DNA from: Formicarius rufipectus
Taxonomy: Eukaryota; Chordata; Aves; Passeriformes; Formicariidae
Length of the DNA: 64,000 bases
NCBI GenBank assembly: GCA_013399695.1
Contig: VXAU01006141.1
Span: forward strand, 1,369,236-1,433,235
Direction of reading: 5' to 3'
Made by a program: the position numbers and the translations under genes. Below are positions 25,461 through 37,867 of this stretch, one piece after another (positions within the stretch are counted from its first letter, which is position 1; each line of letters begins with the position of its first letter). Under the pieces are notes generated by a model. It saw nothing but the letters and a program-made list of their open reading frames with translations. It was not told the origin of the DNA and did not search any database.

Positions 25461-26133
25461 TGATAAGAGCAAATCCTGTGAGGTGGGATAATCCTTATCA
25501 TGCCAATGACCTCCCTTACATGAGGACTCTGCTGTGAAACCTCAAAGACATTTCACATCTGGCTTGAGCTATTCATCTCAAATGTTCGACCATGATGGTC
25601 AAGTTCTAGGAGATGTCAGAGACTCTTGACATGTCCCAAGACATGCCTCATGACACTAAAATAAAATTCTCCACCCCAGGAGAGGTACAAGGCATTCTCA
25701 CCCGAGTTTTCAGTGTATAATAACTGGTAAGATCTCAGCAGTTGTGTGGGGGGCTTCCCCCCGCCCAAACAGATCACGACCATCACTTTGGCAGGACTGT
25801 GACCACCACTTAAACCAACAGACATGGTTTCATGTCTGGATCCAATGGATGGTGCCTACATATATTTCAGGTCCCTTATCCTTTATTTCTCTTTCTCTCC
25901 CTTATACATTTCCTTAAGTGTTATTTTTGTGCTTTAATATTCCTGTATTACTATAGATGATAACACCCAAAACAACAACATACCTGTTTACCTTTGGACC
26001 AAAATTGTTCTAAAATAAACCCTATATATGTCTACAAATATTGATTATTCAGTGTCATTTCATTCTAATTCACCCCAAGGGATTTATTAACAAGAACCTG
26101 GGTTACCCACCCCTTCTGGGGTGTGTCATAACA
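25461..26133 (+). mobile_element. Possible old endogenous retroviral LTR (boundaries uncertain)
   Basis: The right part resembles an LTR R-U5: an AATAAA signal at 26014-26019, a downstream T/C-rich stretch, then a GGGGTGTGTCATAACA end at 26118-26133. TTTTGGCAGCTGG follows and looks like a primer-binding-site region. On the left, a 16-base all-purine tract (25445-25460) directly precedes TGATAAGA, which is similar to the reverse complement of the right end (TGTTATGA). A single LTR should not have both a polypurine tract on its left and a PBS on its right, so at least one of these is coincidental; the left edge may instead be near 25613 or elsewhere. No gag, pol or env coding sequence was recognised next to it. 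Confidence 0.4.
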
Positions 26134-26591
26134 TTTTGGCAGCTGGATTTAACCATGTCAGAAAACAACAGACCGCCACAGAACTCCCACTGTTAAACTT
26201 TGCCAAATAAAGGTCTGTCTCTCCTATTTTTTCCCCTTCTGCAGAAAGCAGAATTGAAGCACAATTTACTTGGCACCTTCTCATGGATTTCTGCGCCAGG
26301 TGCAAGTTTCCTGTATATATAAAAGCACACAGTCTTTAACAGAACATTCAGTTACACATTATAGCTGATCAAAAGTGACACTATGTGAAAAAGTGTTACA
26401 TATTTATTGTGTTATTCCTCTGCTCTGAGTACCCTGTATATGCCCTTTGCATTCATCATAGGTCTTATAAAGATGCCCATTGGTTTTAGAAGTAGCACAA
26501 GAACCTCCAGAGGATTGTATGTCTGATTTGGACAAGAGTGCTACAATCACACTTGGCAATTATTTTGAGCTGGATTTCAGCCTTGCTGAAA

Positions 26592-26955
26592 TGAGGACAG
26601 ACTAATTAGACTTGGACTCTTCAGCTGAAAAGAAGAGATAGCTGAGAGGAGAGATAATAGAGATTTATAACGATAACTGAAGTAAACAGGGAGCAGTTAT
26701 TCAACCTCCCACCCACTATGAGAATTAGTAGGCACCCCAATTGTCAGGGAGCAGGCTTAAAACAAAGAGGAAGAAATACCTTTTCCTCTAACATCTAATT
26801 AAACTGTGAATCTAACTGTTCATGGAGGTTGCAGTGGATAAACTTATAAATTAATTTAAAAAGGGATCAGATAAATTCTTGTAACCAGGAATGTTCACCA
26901 GTGGTGAGGGAAAGGGACTGTCTGGATGCAACCTTTGGCTCAGAAAGCCCCTTTT
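26592..26955 (+). mobile_element. Old CR1 LINE fragment (3' ORF2 and UTR region)
   Basis: The sequence follows CR1 in order: CTTGGACTCTTCAGCTGAAAAGAAGAGA at about 26610-26638 (CR1 block for LFSLEKRR), GAGAGGAGAGATAATAGAGATTTATAA, then GCAGGCTTAAAACAAAGAGGAAG at 26751-26773 (block for RFKTN-KE). AAGGGATCAGATAAATTC follows at 26861-26878 and GGATGCAACC near 26924-26933. Divergence is high and all frames are broken. It resembles the old CR1 subfamilies shared by birds, turtles and crocodilians more than the young avian ones that end in the octamer repeat. Confidence 0.75.
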
Positions 26956-28810
26956 AAAAAAACAGTAGCTGAGAAGGTACCACTTTGCCTTTGCCCTTCT
27001 TTTTATGCTCTCTCATAAGGACCTGTTGCTGGCCACAGCTGGAGGCAAGATGCTAGGTGGATCTTCCAATTCACACAGTATAGTTGCTTTTATATTTTAA
27101 TTATAATCTTCATTATGCTGCCATAGGATTATTTCAGGCATCCATAGAATTAGAAATACAGTAATAGAAGAGCTGTGAGAGATGCTGAGCTCCCTGGCAT
27201 GATGAGGAGTAAGTGAATGAGTCCATCATGAGTTCAGCAATGCAGTTACCCCGAGATGGGCACCAGGGTGCCTGGTTCATGGCCCTGGTAGAGTCCATCT
27301 GAGTCCTGGCCTACTTTTGCACAGTAAAGTCACCACACTAGAACACTCATTCCACCATAACAGGAAGGTCACCACAGCAGAGGAGTCACCGAAACAGGGA
27401 TGTCCTGCCATGAGCAATATGGGCTCTGAGTACTCGGCCAGCACCATAATGTGGGGAACAACATGCCCACACACCCTCTTCAGGATTTCTATTACAATAG
27501 AAGACCATAAAGGCAAGCTGTAGAGTTGATCTCTTGGTGGAGAGCAGTATGACCTAGACACTGGGTTCACTGCAGTTACTGCTTCAGTCCTTACTTTTCA
27601 AAATCTTGTACAGTTTACTGCTGTTCCAAATTTTGGCATGTTATAAATTGTAAAAGGCACATATACACACACAAAGGCACAGAATTCAACACATGCAACA
27701 TGTTTGCTTTCTTCTCAAAAATCACCAACTGGGAGGAAACAGGAACTATATATCCAGTGTTACTGCTTTGTATCTTTTGCTGTTGGTGACCTTTTCCCCA
27801 TTTGAGAAGCGTAGCCACAGGGCACAGTCCTCTGTTCAGTAGAATTAAAGTTATGAGAAAATCAAGAAGATAATTTCACATTAAAATAAAAATTCCAATA
27901 TGGGAATGAAGGATGTCTCTAGACAAAACAGAAGCCTATTTCAGATATAATACTATAAGAAAAAAACATCATCTAAGCCAAAGAAATCACTGAGGAACCA
28001 AAAAGGCACAAATTTCAAATATAAGACACACCACTTTACTGAAGTGATGGAAAGGGCTCTTTTAGGAGTTCACAAATCAGGGAGGAGAATAATCTGAAAG
28101 ACAGGAAATTGATTCAATATACATTCCTTTGGAAGACAGGTTGTTTTCATTTTAGTTTTCTCTAAAAATAAAAGAAAACAAAAAGACAAACCAACCAACC
28201 AACCAAAAACCCCCAAACCAACAAACAAACAAAACATCAAAAAAAACAAAAGGGTGAAAAATGGCAATAGAAAACCTCAAAGAAATAATATAGTTTCTTT
28301 TATTCACAATTATTTCAAAGTTGATTTCATATTGTAATTTCCCTGGAATTGCTTCTTGAACACTCCCTTGGTTTCCTATATGCTGTTCCAGGCTGAATGA
28401 CAGACACAGTTTCTGCTGGTAAAATAAGCTTTCTATTTTGAAATTGTGCCAGCTTATGCTCTCTGCCATCAGCAGGCGAGCCAAATGGTTCTTTTGGGGA
28501 AATATGAATTTCCAGGCAACTCAGCTGTTTGAAACCTCAGCATAATAATATCTAGGCCAAAAAAAGAAGGGCAAGAAAGAAAATAATCCCTTCTGTAGCA
28601 TCCATAAAGACAAAACGAAGAGATAACAACTATATCATCATCATCCACCTAATTTAAACTGATGCGAAGAAAGTATGCAAGGGGGATTCAGGAAATTTTC
28701 AAATCACTAATGCTACAACTTAGAAATACAGAAAAGGTTTACCTTTCAATCCAGTGTAATTCTATAAATAGATAGGTTGCATGTGATTCAACAGTGTGAC
28801 AACCCAGATT
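26956..28810. other. Unique noncoding sequence with an A/C tract
   Basis: No gene recognised. Frames at 27277-27570 (minus) and 27317-27523 (plus) overlap in a stretch with few stops but match nothing known. An A/C tract lies at 28168-28252. Confidence 0.55.
28168..28252. repeat. A/C-rich low-complexity tract with (CCAA)n
   Basis: Contains four CCAA units (about 28190-28206), then AAAACCCCCAAACC and CAAA units. On the minus strand this gives the Phe/Gly/Trp/Val-rich readings of the overlapping frames, which are not genes. Confidence 0.9.
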
Positions 28811-28870
28811 ACATACACACACACACTCTTCCACACACACATCCACACCCGCACACATACACACACACCC
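28811..28870. repeat. Interrupted (CA)n microsatellite
   Basis: Imperfect CA repeat with CTCTTC, TC, CCG and TA interruptions, read as Thr-His on the plus strand in an overlapping open frame and as Val-Cys on the minus. The interruptions suggest an old, partly degraded array. Confidence 0.95.
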
Positions 28871-28879
28871 CTCCTGCCC

Positions 28880-29900
28880 AGCTTCCTCCTCCTCCAAAAA
28901 AAAAAGGCAATCAGAAAGCCAGACTGTGCTATCTCTGCCCACCTTCTGCCACTTGCTTTGCTGGAAGAGCTCCAGCCCAGCTTGCTGCTTGTGGAGACGG
29001 CCCAAGGCAGATGGGAGCGGAACCATCTCCACAGGAGACAATACGGCAGGTGAGGCCACAGAACCGCTCTCTGGAGCAGTCTGCAGAGGGCTCGGTGTGA
29101 TTCCAGCCTCCGCACAGTATTTGGCCTCTTTGCCAGAGAGTATTGCCTGTGCAGTGGGGCTGGGAGAGCAAGGCATATTCCCAAACCTCTTAGAAGTCCT
29201 AAGTGAACATTCTTTTATTGTAATTTTTAGCTAAAGTCCCTTATTTTGCATGGAAGTAACTGAGAGGCTAATGCCCTTAATTCCTCGTGTCTATCCCCCG
29301 GCAGCAGGCAGCAACCTCGAGGGGTGGAGGGGCAATCCCAGCTAAAAACCTGGCAGCCAGCTGCTGGGTGGCCACGTCCCAGCACCCACAGGTGGCTGTC
29401 TGTGTCTGCGCCTGAGCTGCCACACTGGTGGCAGAGATTAATCATCAGGCTCGTTTTCTTCTGCTGAAAAAGACGTCCTTTCAATTATTTTTTTTTTTGG
29501 CTTGTTAAGGCACCATTTCATTTTGTCAAGGAATATGAAATAATAAACTGCCTTGGATCCTACAGCATCATGTGAGGGACGAAAACCACCCTTGGCCACA
29601 AAGTCCTAATTAAAACTCTATTCAGCTATAGGAATAGAAAAATATGTTTTGATCTTAGTAGTGTTACTGGAAAATGTTTTATCCTGGTGATTTTTGAGGC
29701 TTTCTGGCTGCCCCTTGCCAAGCAGAGCTGCAAAAAGCTCAGGCCAGTATCGATCACATAGCAATGCTCATGTTCTCTGCCAGCCTGCCAGCTGAGAGTT
29801 GTTTTCCAATCCGTATATCACGTGCAGTGATCTTCTGTGTTTCCACAAAAGCTGGAGCGGTTTGTCAGTAAAGACTTGTTTCATAACGAAGTCAGCTACA
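28880..29900. promoter_or_regulatory. GC-richer, repeat-free candidate conserved element
   Basis: A local rise in G+C and CpG, clearest at 28990-29120 and 29280-29440, within AT-rich flanks. Up to five overlapping open frames on both strands pass through 28760-29230, a consequence of few stop codons and not evidence for coding, since none resembles a protein. An E-box CACGTG lies at 29820-29825. No repeats were recognised apart from the T-run at 29487-29498. It could be a conserved regulatory element or a noncoding exon; alignment would decide. Confidence 0.25.
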
Positions 29901-32900
29901 TGACAAAAACAGTCAGACCTCAGAGGACAGCAGCCCATTAGAGACTGAGCCTACTCTAGCCACTGAGTTGATCCAACAGCAAGGGATGTGAAAGGCAAGA
30001 AGCCTGTACCCCTTCAGTCCAGTGCAGTGTGACCAGGGAGAAACCTGGGGGCAGGATAAGGAGCATATAGACAGGATCAGCAGCTACCTTGGTCCATGTT
30101 TCTTGGCTCTGGCAAGCAGATACTAGGTCTGCATTCAGGTTCTTGGCAAATGCAAGTTTCCTGAGTATTTTCTACAAAAGTCCTTGCAAAAGCATGATGT
30201 TGTAATGTTAATGGACAGCTGTTATTACAATATAATACTGACATACTGCATTATGGAGAGAAAAATCACTTTAGACATGAGAAGTTATGTATTTGCCCAG
30301 GAAACTGTTCAGACAGGGGGAACTTTATCAGACATTTCCTGCATAAGCTGCCTGCAGAAAGCATGACAAAAAGGTAAAACCTGTGTCACGCCTCACCTGG
30401 CAAATTCAAAGGCTTTCTGATCTAAGTCCGAGGGTGACAGCACAAACCAGCAGTTCCAGTTCACTCTGGTTTGTATGCTCCAAAGGCTTTTCTAATAGTA
30501 AAGCCTATCTGGACTTTACTTAGCAAGCAACACTAGACAAGAACTGGTTATATATTTCAGGCTGGAAACTCATTCTGGTCTGTCAACACACCTGACCCAC
30601 CAGACCTGGGATCATTAATTGGGGAATAATCAGGGAGAAATGGTTTCATAAAAAAGGTGGAATTTGATTCAGATTGTTTTTAGGAATAGTCAGTGGAAAG
30701 CAGAGGTGGAAAGCAGAGATGGAAAGCTTATTCTACAAGATAACAGTTGCTAATACTACAAAGGCAATGACATTCCCAGAAGTTTCTCTTTTCGTGCTGC
30801 TGCAGCTAACATGCAGGTTCTAGGGCTATTTGCACTACAGATTTACAGCCAGGATGTAAGGCTATCATCTACATAGAGAGGGATTAGTTTGAATGGAATA
30901 GAGAATAAATGAGAAGGGTCTGAACTGGGAGGAAAAAAGAGAGAGGCATAAAGAATAAAGAGGCAAGAAATAAGGGAGTTGCTGAGCAAAGCTTATGACA
31001 ATTCAATGAGAACAATCCTTTCACAGACCACAAAAACATTTAGAGAGGAAATATTGTAATAAACCTCAGAGAGGCACTGACAAGAGGCTGTAAATTCAGT
31101 TCCAAATGTTTGAGAGGTTGTTAAGTGGACTAATATTAAGTGAGATTATAAATATAATGACATGTAATATAGCTTTTAAGTAACTAGGGAAGCATTATAT
31201 GAACTGACAATGGCAATCTGTGGCTGTAGAACCTTAATAAATTTATGAGAGTTTATTACTGAATATCATCTATTGCCATCATAGGGAACGCTTATGCATG
31301 AGAACTTTACATGAGTTGAGATAATTGATCATCCAGGGAAGTGTCTAAATGCATTTAAAGGAGACTTTCAAATAACAATTTTAAATTAACAAGAACAGAA
31401 ATACGTTAAAATCTACTCAGGGAGTATTGTTATTAGCAGGACACTGTCAAGCCCCTTAGGCAAGAAATGTTCCCTGTTACAAGATATTTGATCTTGACTG
31501 CAGGAGAAAAGTTTTAAATCAGCCCTCCCTGTATGGATCCTCTCCCCAAAGACACAACAGTACCTGTGAACAGAACCCAAATCAATTCACTACAGGTCTA
31601 AGTATCAGCATGAGCTCTGATTACCCATGTGCCCTAGACGCAGCTTCACATTAAGCAAGTTACTGCTGTGTCCTGAATACAAGGAAAAAGCAATGAAGCT
31701 TTCTTTAACATGAGCAGTGCTCAGGGTGGAAGGTGATCCCAGGGCCACTCAGTCCAGCGTTTGCTCAGCGTTTCCCAAGGAGAAGTGATACAGAGAGCTG
31801 GGAACATGAAGGTTTTCTGCTCTTGGGCTGAGCTCGGCGGAGTACAGGAACGTGGAAGCCACTTGTGGATTTGCTGTAGAGTTACAAGATGGCCACAGCT
31901 GAACCTCCAGAGTGGTGAGGGAAGGAAAGAAGGAGACAAGGAAAGAAAAAGGTGTCAAAAGAAAATGATGAAAAGTAGGGAATGGGTAGGGAGAAAAGGA
32001 AAGTGTAGGGCATAAGAGAATCAGCAAAAAGAAGGATTCTTACAAATGGAAAAGACTAAAGAAACTGAGAAATCAATCAAAGAGGGAATGTACTTGAGGA
32101 ATCGACAAAGGTCAGTAAAAATTAAGAAATAGAAAGTCAAGGACAGAAGTTGCAAACTCTATTACAGAAATGAAGAGTCAGATCTCACTGAACCTAAACT
32201 GGTTCTTTTTATGGTTGAACAAGATTTTTTGTGGATTTTCATAGTAGTCTAAAGAGCTATTGCTTCAGTAAAGTTTCAATTATACAAGATTAGCTGATGT
32301 CAAAATAGATACTGAAAGATAAAGGAAGATAGGGTTAAAAGACTGCAAGTTACGCAGGAGGCATGATGAATTACATATTGGTGAAACAAGCCCTCGGCTA
32401 AGGTCCTGAGGAAGTCAGAAAGAAATCATGTAGTCTGGAGACACATAACTCAGCTGGGCCTTAAATGACACCAGTCCAGAATTCAGAAAGAGAAAGCAAC
32501 AACTTCCCAGCTGAACCTCCATTCTCTTTCTCTGACCTTCCTGTTCTCTACTGAAATCTCACCCATCTTTCTGACTTCCAGACCTTAAATATAGTCTCTT
32601 ATTGCTTATTCACTCGTAGGTCTTTGTGCATCAGTTTGCCTGGCCTCTCTCTCAGGCATTTTTATTTGAAAGCTTTAAAATACATATATTCAGTGCCCTT
32701 GAGTGCTTGTTAAATGAATTTGTTTGAAGGTTTTCAGCAAATTAAACTGTTTAATGCTGTGAGATAGTTTTCCACAAGAGAGCACTGAGACAGGCAATCA
32801 GATCCAAGGAGTAGTGCTGATTTTTAATGCAGCAGAAGCACTGTCAAAACCCTGAAGAAAGCATCTGGCAAATAAACAGAATAATAAATACAATCAAATA

Positions 32901-33339
32901 ATGCGAAGTCAAGAGACATTGCCTGTGTAGCTTTGATGGGAGTTTACTAAATGTACTCATTTATTAAAGGCAGTTGGTGACCTTTGGAGCCTCTCTGCTG
33001 TACAAGCCTGGGAACCAGCTGGGAGCCAAAATCAAGAGTTTTATGAGAGAGCATCTGCAAAGACTGAAAGGTGAGAGAGCAGACCTGTTTACACCTCCAG
33101 TACTTCAGAAACAGGCAGTGGGACACTGCCATTTTTAAACTTGAGTTTGTGCTTGGCCAAGACTTTCTTTTGGTGATACATTTCCAGTGATACACTTGGT
33201 GATACACTTCCAGAAGAAGTGTGTGTCTAATTGGCCCTGAATCATTAAGATGCAAACACAGGTCCATCTCCACTGAGCCACATATGGAACACACAGGTGG
33301 TGGGAAAACAGATGGGGCGAAGGAGGATTCAAAGTGTTT
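29901..33339. other. Unique noncoding sequence, no gene recognised
   Basis: No gene or clear mobile element. A small tandem array (GGAAAGCAGAGAT-type, three copies) lies at about 30693-30726. The purine-rich stretch 31915-32130 gives overlapping Lys/Glu- or Phe/Ser-rich frames without meaning. A local triplication of GTGATACA-CTT units lies near 33172-33212, just upstream of the CR1. Confidence 0.55.
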
Positions 33340-33873
33340 TGATCATCAGTCATGATGATTGTCCCTCTGTGCTTGCACTGGTGAGGCCACATCTTGAGTA
33401 CTGTATCCAGTTCTGAGTCAGTCACTTCAAGAAAGACATTGAAGGGCAACAGAAGGGTCCGGAGAATAAGTCACGAGGAACAGCTGAGGGAATAGGGTTT
33501 GTTTAGCCTGGAGAAAAGGCTCAGGGAAGACCCTTCAGTTCTGAACAACTACCCAAAAGGAGGTTGTAGCAAGGTAGGGGGTGGCTTCTTCTCCCAAGCA
33601 ATAAATGAAAGGACAAGAGAACATAACCTCAAACTGTGCCAGAAAAGGTTTAGTTTGGACATCAGAAAGAATTTTTTCACTGAAAGTGTCATCAGGCATT
33701 GGAATGGGCTGCCCAGGGAGGTGGTGGAGTCAACGTCCCTGGAAGTATTCAAGAAACAACTGGACGAGGCACTTAGTGCTATGATTTAGTTGGTATGGTG
33801 GTGTTCCACCAAAGGCTGGGCTTACTGATCTTAAAGGTCACTTCCAACCTTCATGATTGAATGATTCTATGAT
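33340..33873 (+). mobile_element. CR1 LINE 3' fragment with octamer end
   Basis: A contiguous CR1 3' segment in plus orientation. It starts with the block for TGGTGAGGCCACATCTTGAG (about 33379-33398, encoding LVRPHLEYCIQF) and runs through ORF2 C-terminal sequence and a short UTR with GGTCACTTCCAACCTTCATG (33837-33856). It ends in GAATGATTCTATGATC at 33858-33873, the avian CR1 terminal octamer motif. The 5' end is truncated, as in almost all CR1 copies. It is the best-preserved CR1 copy in plus orientation here. Confidence 0.93.
33499..33789 (+). pseudogene. CR1 ORF2 C-terminus, broken
   Basis: An open stretch of 96 codons carries the CR1 reverse transcriptase C-terminal signature: FSLEKR near the start, GGC in the middle, then REHNLKLCQKRFSLDIRKNFF, ESVIRHWNGLPREVVES and SLEVFKKQLDEAL. 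It ends at TAG 33787-33789. Upstream, the frame encoding LVRPHLEYCIQF is cut by a TGA at about 33415-33417 and further stops, so this is a decayed remnant. It has no host function that can be inferred. Confidence 0.85.
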
Positions 33874-36800
33874 CTATTCTCTTTGTCTTTCCCATTTCTT
33901 TTCATCTATCTCTCTTTCTAGCCATTAGCTCATTTGGGAAAAAAAAAAAGTCTCAGTTGTCTGGCATTTGTCCACTTGTATACGTGAAGTGTTGCAAGCC
34001 AGCAAAGTGATGTCCTAGCGCCACGGTGTGGGTTGAAGGCTGCTTTGTACACTGGATCTCCTTCTCTTGCAACTCTTTGAAGTGCAAATGTAAACATCCT
34101 TGGTCATGAGTCATTAAGAGCCTGAGACGTTTTGAACAAATACTGGGCAGCTCAGTGAACTAATACTCGTAATGAAACTGTGCTTTAATGGGAAAATTTC
34201 AGTGGACACATTTTTGGCTTATTTTTCCTCTTATTTCCATGTACCTATTGGGGAATGGAGATCTAGGTCAAATAAGGACAGAAGAGTTAATTCTCATTGG
34301 AGAATAATTAACTTTAGCTCTACTTTTGGAATGAATTCCTGGTCTCTCTTGCTCCAAAACTGGAGAGCAGGAGTGCTGTGTCTTATGTCCTGTCCCTGGT
34401 GACATGATTTATGAAGCTTTTGATCAGGTGTCCCGGCACACAAAAAGGAGTCTGAGTCACTGAGATGTTCCTGTGGTAGCACCCTAGGAGGCTCAAGGGA
34501 CAAAGTCAGCAATAACTCTTGTTACATACCTGTCCCTCACCAAGTGCTGTGCTATCCCACAGTAGCATACCTTACTGCTCTCTGCTGTCTGGATGCAGAT
34601 GTGAACAGGGACACAGTGCTGAGCAGAGCAGGTTGGTTCCATCCCATCCCCTCTTGGGTTCCTGGGAGCACCTGGCACTGCGTGTTCATCCTGCTAGAAA
34701 ATCAGCATGTATTATTTGCCTTCACTTAAACTGAAAGCATACCTATCTTTCTTTCCCCTTGCACCATGTTTCTTGTGTCTTGAAGCTGTAATAATCCTTG
34801 CTTCCTCCTTTGTATCTGCTAGTCTAAAGTCCTGTTTTTAGAATACACAAACACACACTTGGGAAGTCAAGCCCTGTAGAAATCAGAAATCAGCTTTTAT
34901 GAACTAATGTGCATGTGGGAAGCATATGGTGGTGCCCTCTTTTTGAATCTTGGCATCAAAGGACAAAGTTCCCCTGAGACGTCATTTGGAGCTCTATATG
35001 TACTTGGTGTTTTCATTTTAAAAAGCAAATTTTTGTGTATTTTTAAACTGAAATTAAACTTTTGAAGATCTTCAAAGGGTCTCCCTTCTGAGAGAGAATC
35101 CAAGGTGAATGGTTTGGTACACAGTATACAAAACTAGTCCCAAGGAATTATGCAGAAAACACAATATAGAAACAAGCTCATTCCTCTAGTACAGAACAGA
35201 CATCAAGGTCATAGTCAACAGATCTTTTGCCAGAAAAGATCTTGCAGACAGAAGGCATCTCACATCAAAGAGTATCTCTGGACTATAGTATGTGTCTCTT
35301 TCTATCCACTCAGTTTTCATCTTTATTCCCATCTAAATAATTTTGAAGATTAGAGATGAACACAAAAATAGATTCTGAGGAGCACAGGCAGCTCCAGAAC
35401 TAAAATATTGATGCTCCTTGCACTGAAGGACATTCAAGAGCGAAATCTGAATGACTCTGGGTATCTCAAAGTCCTGTAATAAGTCATCAAATATAAAATC
35501 TTTTTCCTTGTAGTTAAATAAATTGCCTAAGAAATTAAAAAATTAGTTGAATGCTTTCAACATGGATTGGATCTTGAACAAAGGGGAAAAAAGCTTTTTC
35601 TCTTGAAAAGGCATTTTCTTATACAACTCTCAGTATCGTTTTGAACTCAGGAGGAGCAGCACTGAAGAATCACTTGAACAGCAAGCTCAGCATGAACTGG
35701 AGGCTTTGGAGCTGCTGCCTCACCCAGTAAAAAGTTCTTATTTTGTTAGAGGTGAAGTGGTTCCTGCTGAGGGGAACGTAACAAGAGTCATGAAACACAG
35801 GATCTCTCATCAAACTTTTGCTGTGATGAGGAGAAGCTCTGGATCTTTGTTGGTGCTAAAATCTGACGGGATGGATGAGCACAATACATCTCAACTCTCG
35901 TGAGCAGATGTTGGAGATGCTCAGGGTAGTGCACACTCCTCCCACTTAGGAGTGAGCAAAACCAGCAAATCAGCAGCCATCATGAACTGCTCACTCTCTC
36001 CTTCCAAAAAGACAGTGCATACCACCACTCTCTATGGACCCCAGTGCAGAGTGTCATCTCAGCAGAAGTCTCTCTTGGCTCCTTTATTGACAGTTTAGGG
36101 TCAGGTTTCAGGTCTGTGGAAGAAATGAGACTTTTCTGACCCTAGGGGAGGCTCTGAAACCTTTTTCTTTGCTAAAACTTAGAGGATTAAAAGGAATCCT
36201 CCTTGAAGGAAGCAAACTGGTGTGGCCTCGGAGCACAGTCACTCAGGCAGATGTCACAGGGTTCATGCCTACCTGCACCTGCTGAGTTAGTCAGTGAAAG
36301 AAATGGTGCCATTTGATAACATATGCTTCAGTGCATTTAAGATCAAAACTTTATGTGCCAAGGAAACACTTAGCTTACTTTAATCAGATCCTCATCCTTC
36401 AGTTTCAGTCAGAATTATACTTGTTATTGTACCAGTTGATGGTACAGTAATAAGAGACACTATATGACAACTGTCTTGAACAACACCTCAATGGCATGAA
36501 ATAGTGTTGTTGAATGCAGTAACAATTAGTTGGGAGAATGCCTATTCTTGTCATACTTTATCTCATGTAATGAAAACGTAAACAATACCCTAATTCAGTC
36601 CCTGGCAGTATCTGCCAGGTGCAGTTAGGGGATCTAAAGGTCAAAGGCACCACAACCTAGTGCTTTGTGGCCAAACACTCTGAAAGGATCACTTTGACCA
36701 ACATCAGTTTTTATTGATAAATAGTAAGCATATCAAGACCTTGATAAGCATAAAAAGAAAGGAAGGATCAAATAAAAAGACTTTTCATAAACAAAAAATT

Positions 36801-37846
36801 CTATTGGTGCTGTGAGGACATTTCATGTTTTAGAAGAGACTTTGTGTGAGCATATGCTGTTTCTCTAATACTTTCTCATCATAACCTTTGATAACCACAT
36901 AGAAACTTCTGGCACTCATGGGCAAAACATGAAGGTCAGTGGTGCTCACTAAGTCTAGAATAATGGTCTGTTTGCTGGCAGAGTCACACCATGTTTACAC
37001 TTTGGAGGGTAGCTTCATTGGTGCCTGCCACACATTATTTAAAGTGCACTTGAAGAAGCCTGTCACTGTGACTTCTTCATTCTTTGGTAGCTATTGCAGA
37101 AAGGCTGGTAGGGCTAAAAGATTGAAATGATTTATAATGTCTGACTGTTGGGTAAATGATTAAGCAGCACATGTCTGGATGAAGAAATAACACAAAAGGT
37201 TATTTATGTGCACTTGAGTTGGAAGAAATATCTCTCAAAATAGACTGTAGAGCATTAATGAAGGATGATTACCAGTGATATTCAAAGACATCTTCTCAAC
37301 TACTGTTATGTATTACAATCTATTTTTTCCTATCACTTGTAGCACTTTATATATTTCCACTTTTTTTTTTCTTGACATTAAACCAAATGAAGATCTAACA
37401 TGTTCTGTACAGGAGAGACTAGTGCACCTAAGACTTCAATGTCTTCGGCTTCCTTTTTGACAGAGGAATTTTGAACAATTTCGAGACAATGTAAAATCAT
37501 GTATAATTCTACACCTCGCTTTGTAATGAACCATGTATCAAAAGGCTCTGAAATTACCATCTCCCACAAGGGACTCATTCGAAAAAAAATTACAGTAGAT
37601 GATCTGAACAACATGGAGAAACATTCACACTAAGCAGCTGGTATGTTTGCAAGGCTGTAATGTTACATCTAATACAATAGGTGAGAAAATATGTTATGCA
37701 TATGATTTGTGACACCTGAGTTCCCACTTAAAGGAAAAATATGGTGTAGAAATGTTTCCCTTTTTTCATTAAGGAGCTTTGTAGAATCAGTTACTAAGCC
37801 TATGATCCATGATGATGCCTTTTGTTATTCAAGACTTACGTTGTGT

Positions 37847-37867
37847 TTTGCATTTTAAAAATGCAAA
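37847..37867. repeat. Short palindrome TTTGCATTTT-A-AAAATGCAAA
   Basis: Ten-base arms around one central A. The half-site TTGCATTTTAAAAAT recurs at 37874-37888. AT-rich palindromes arise easily by chance, so significance is doubtful. Confidence 0.8.
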
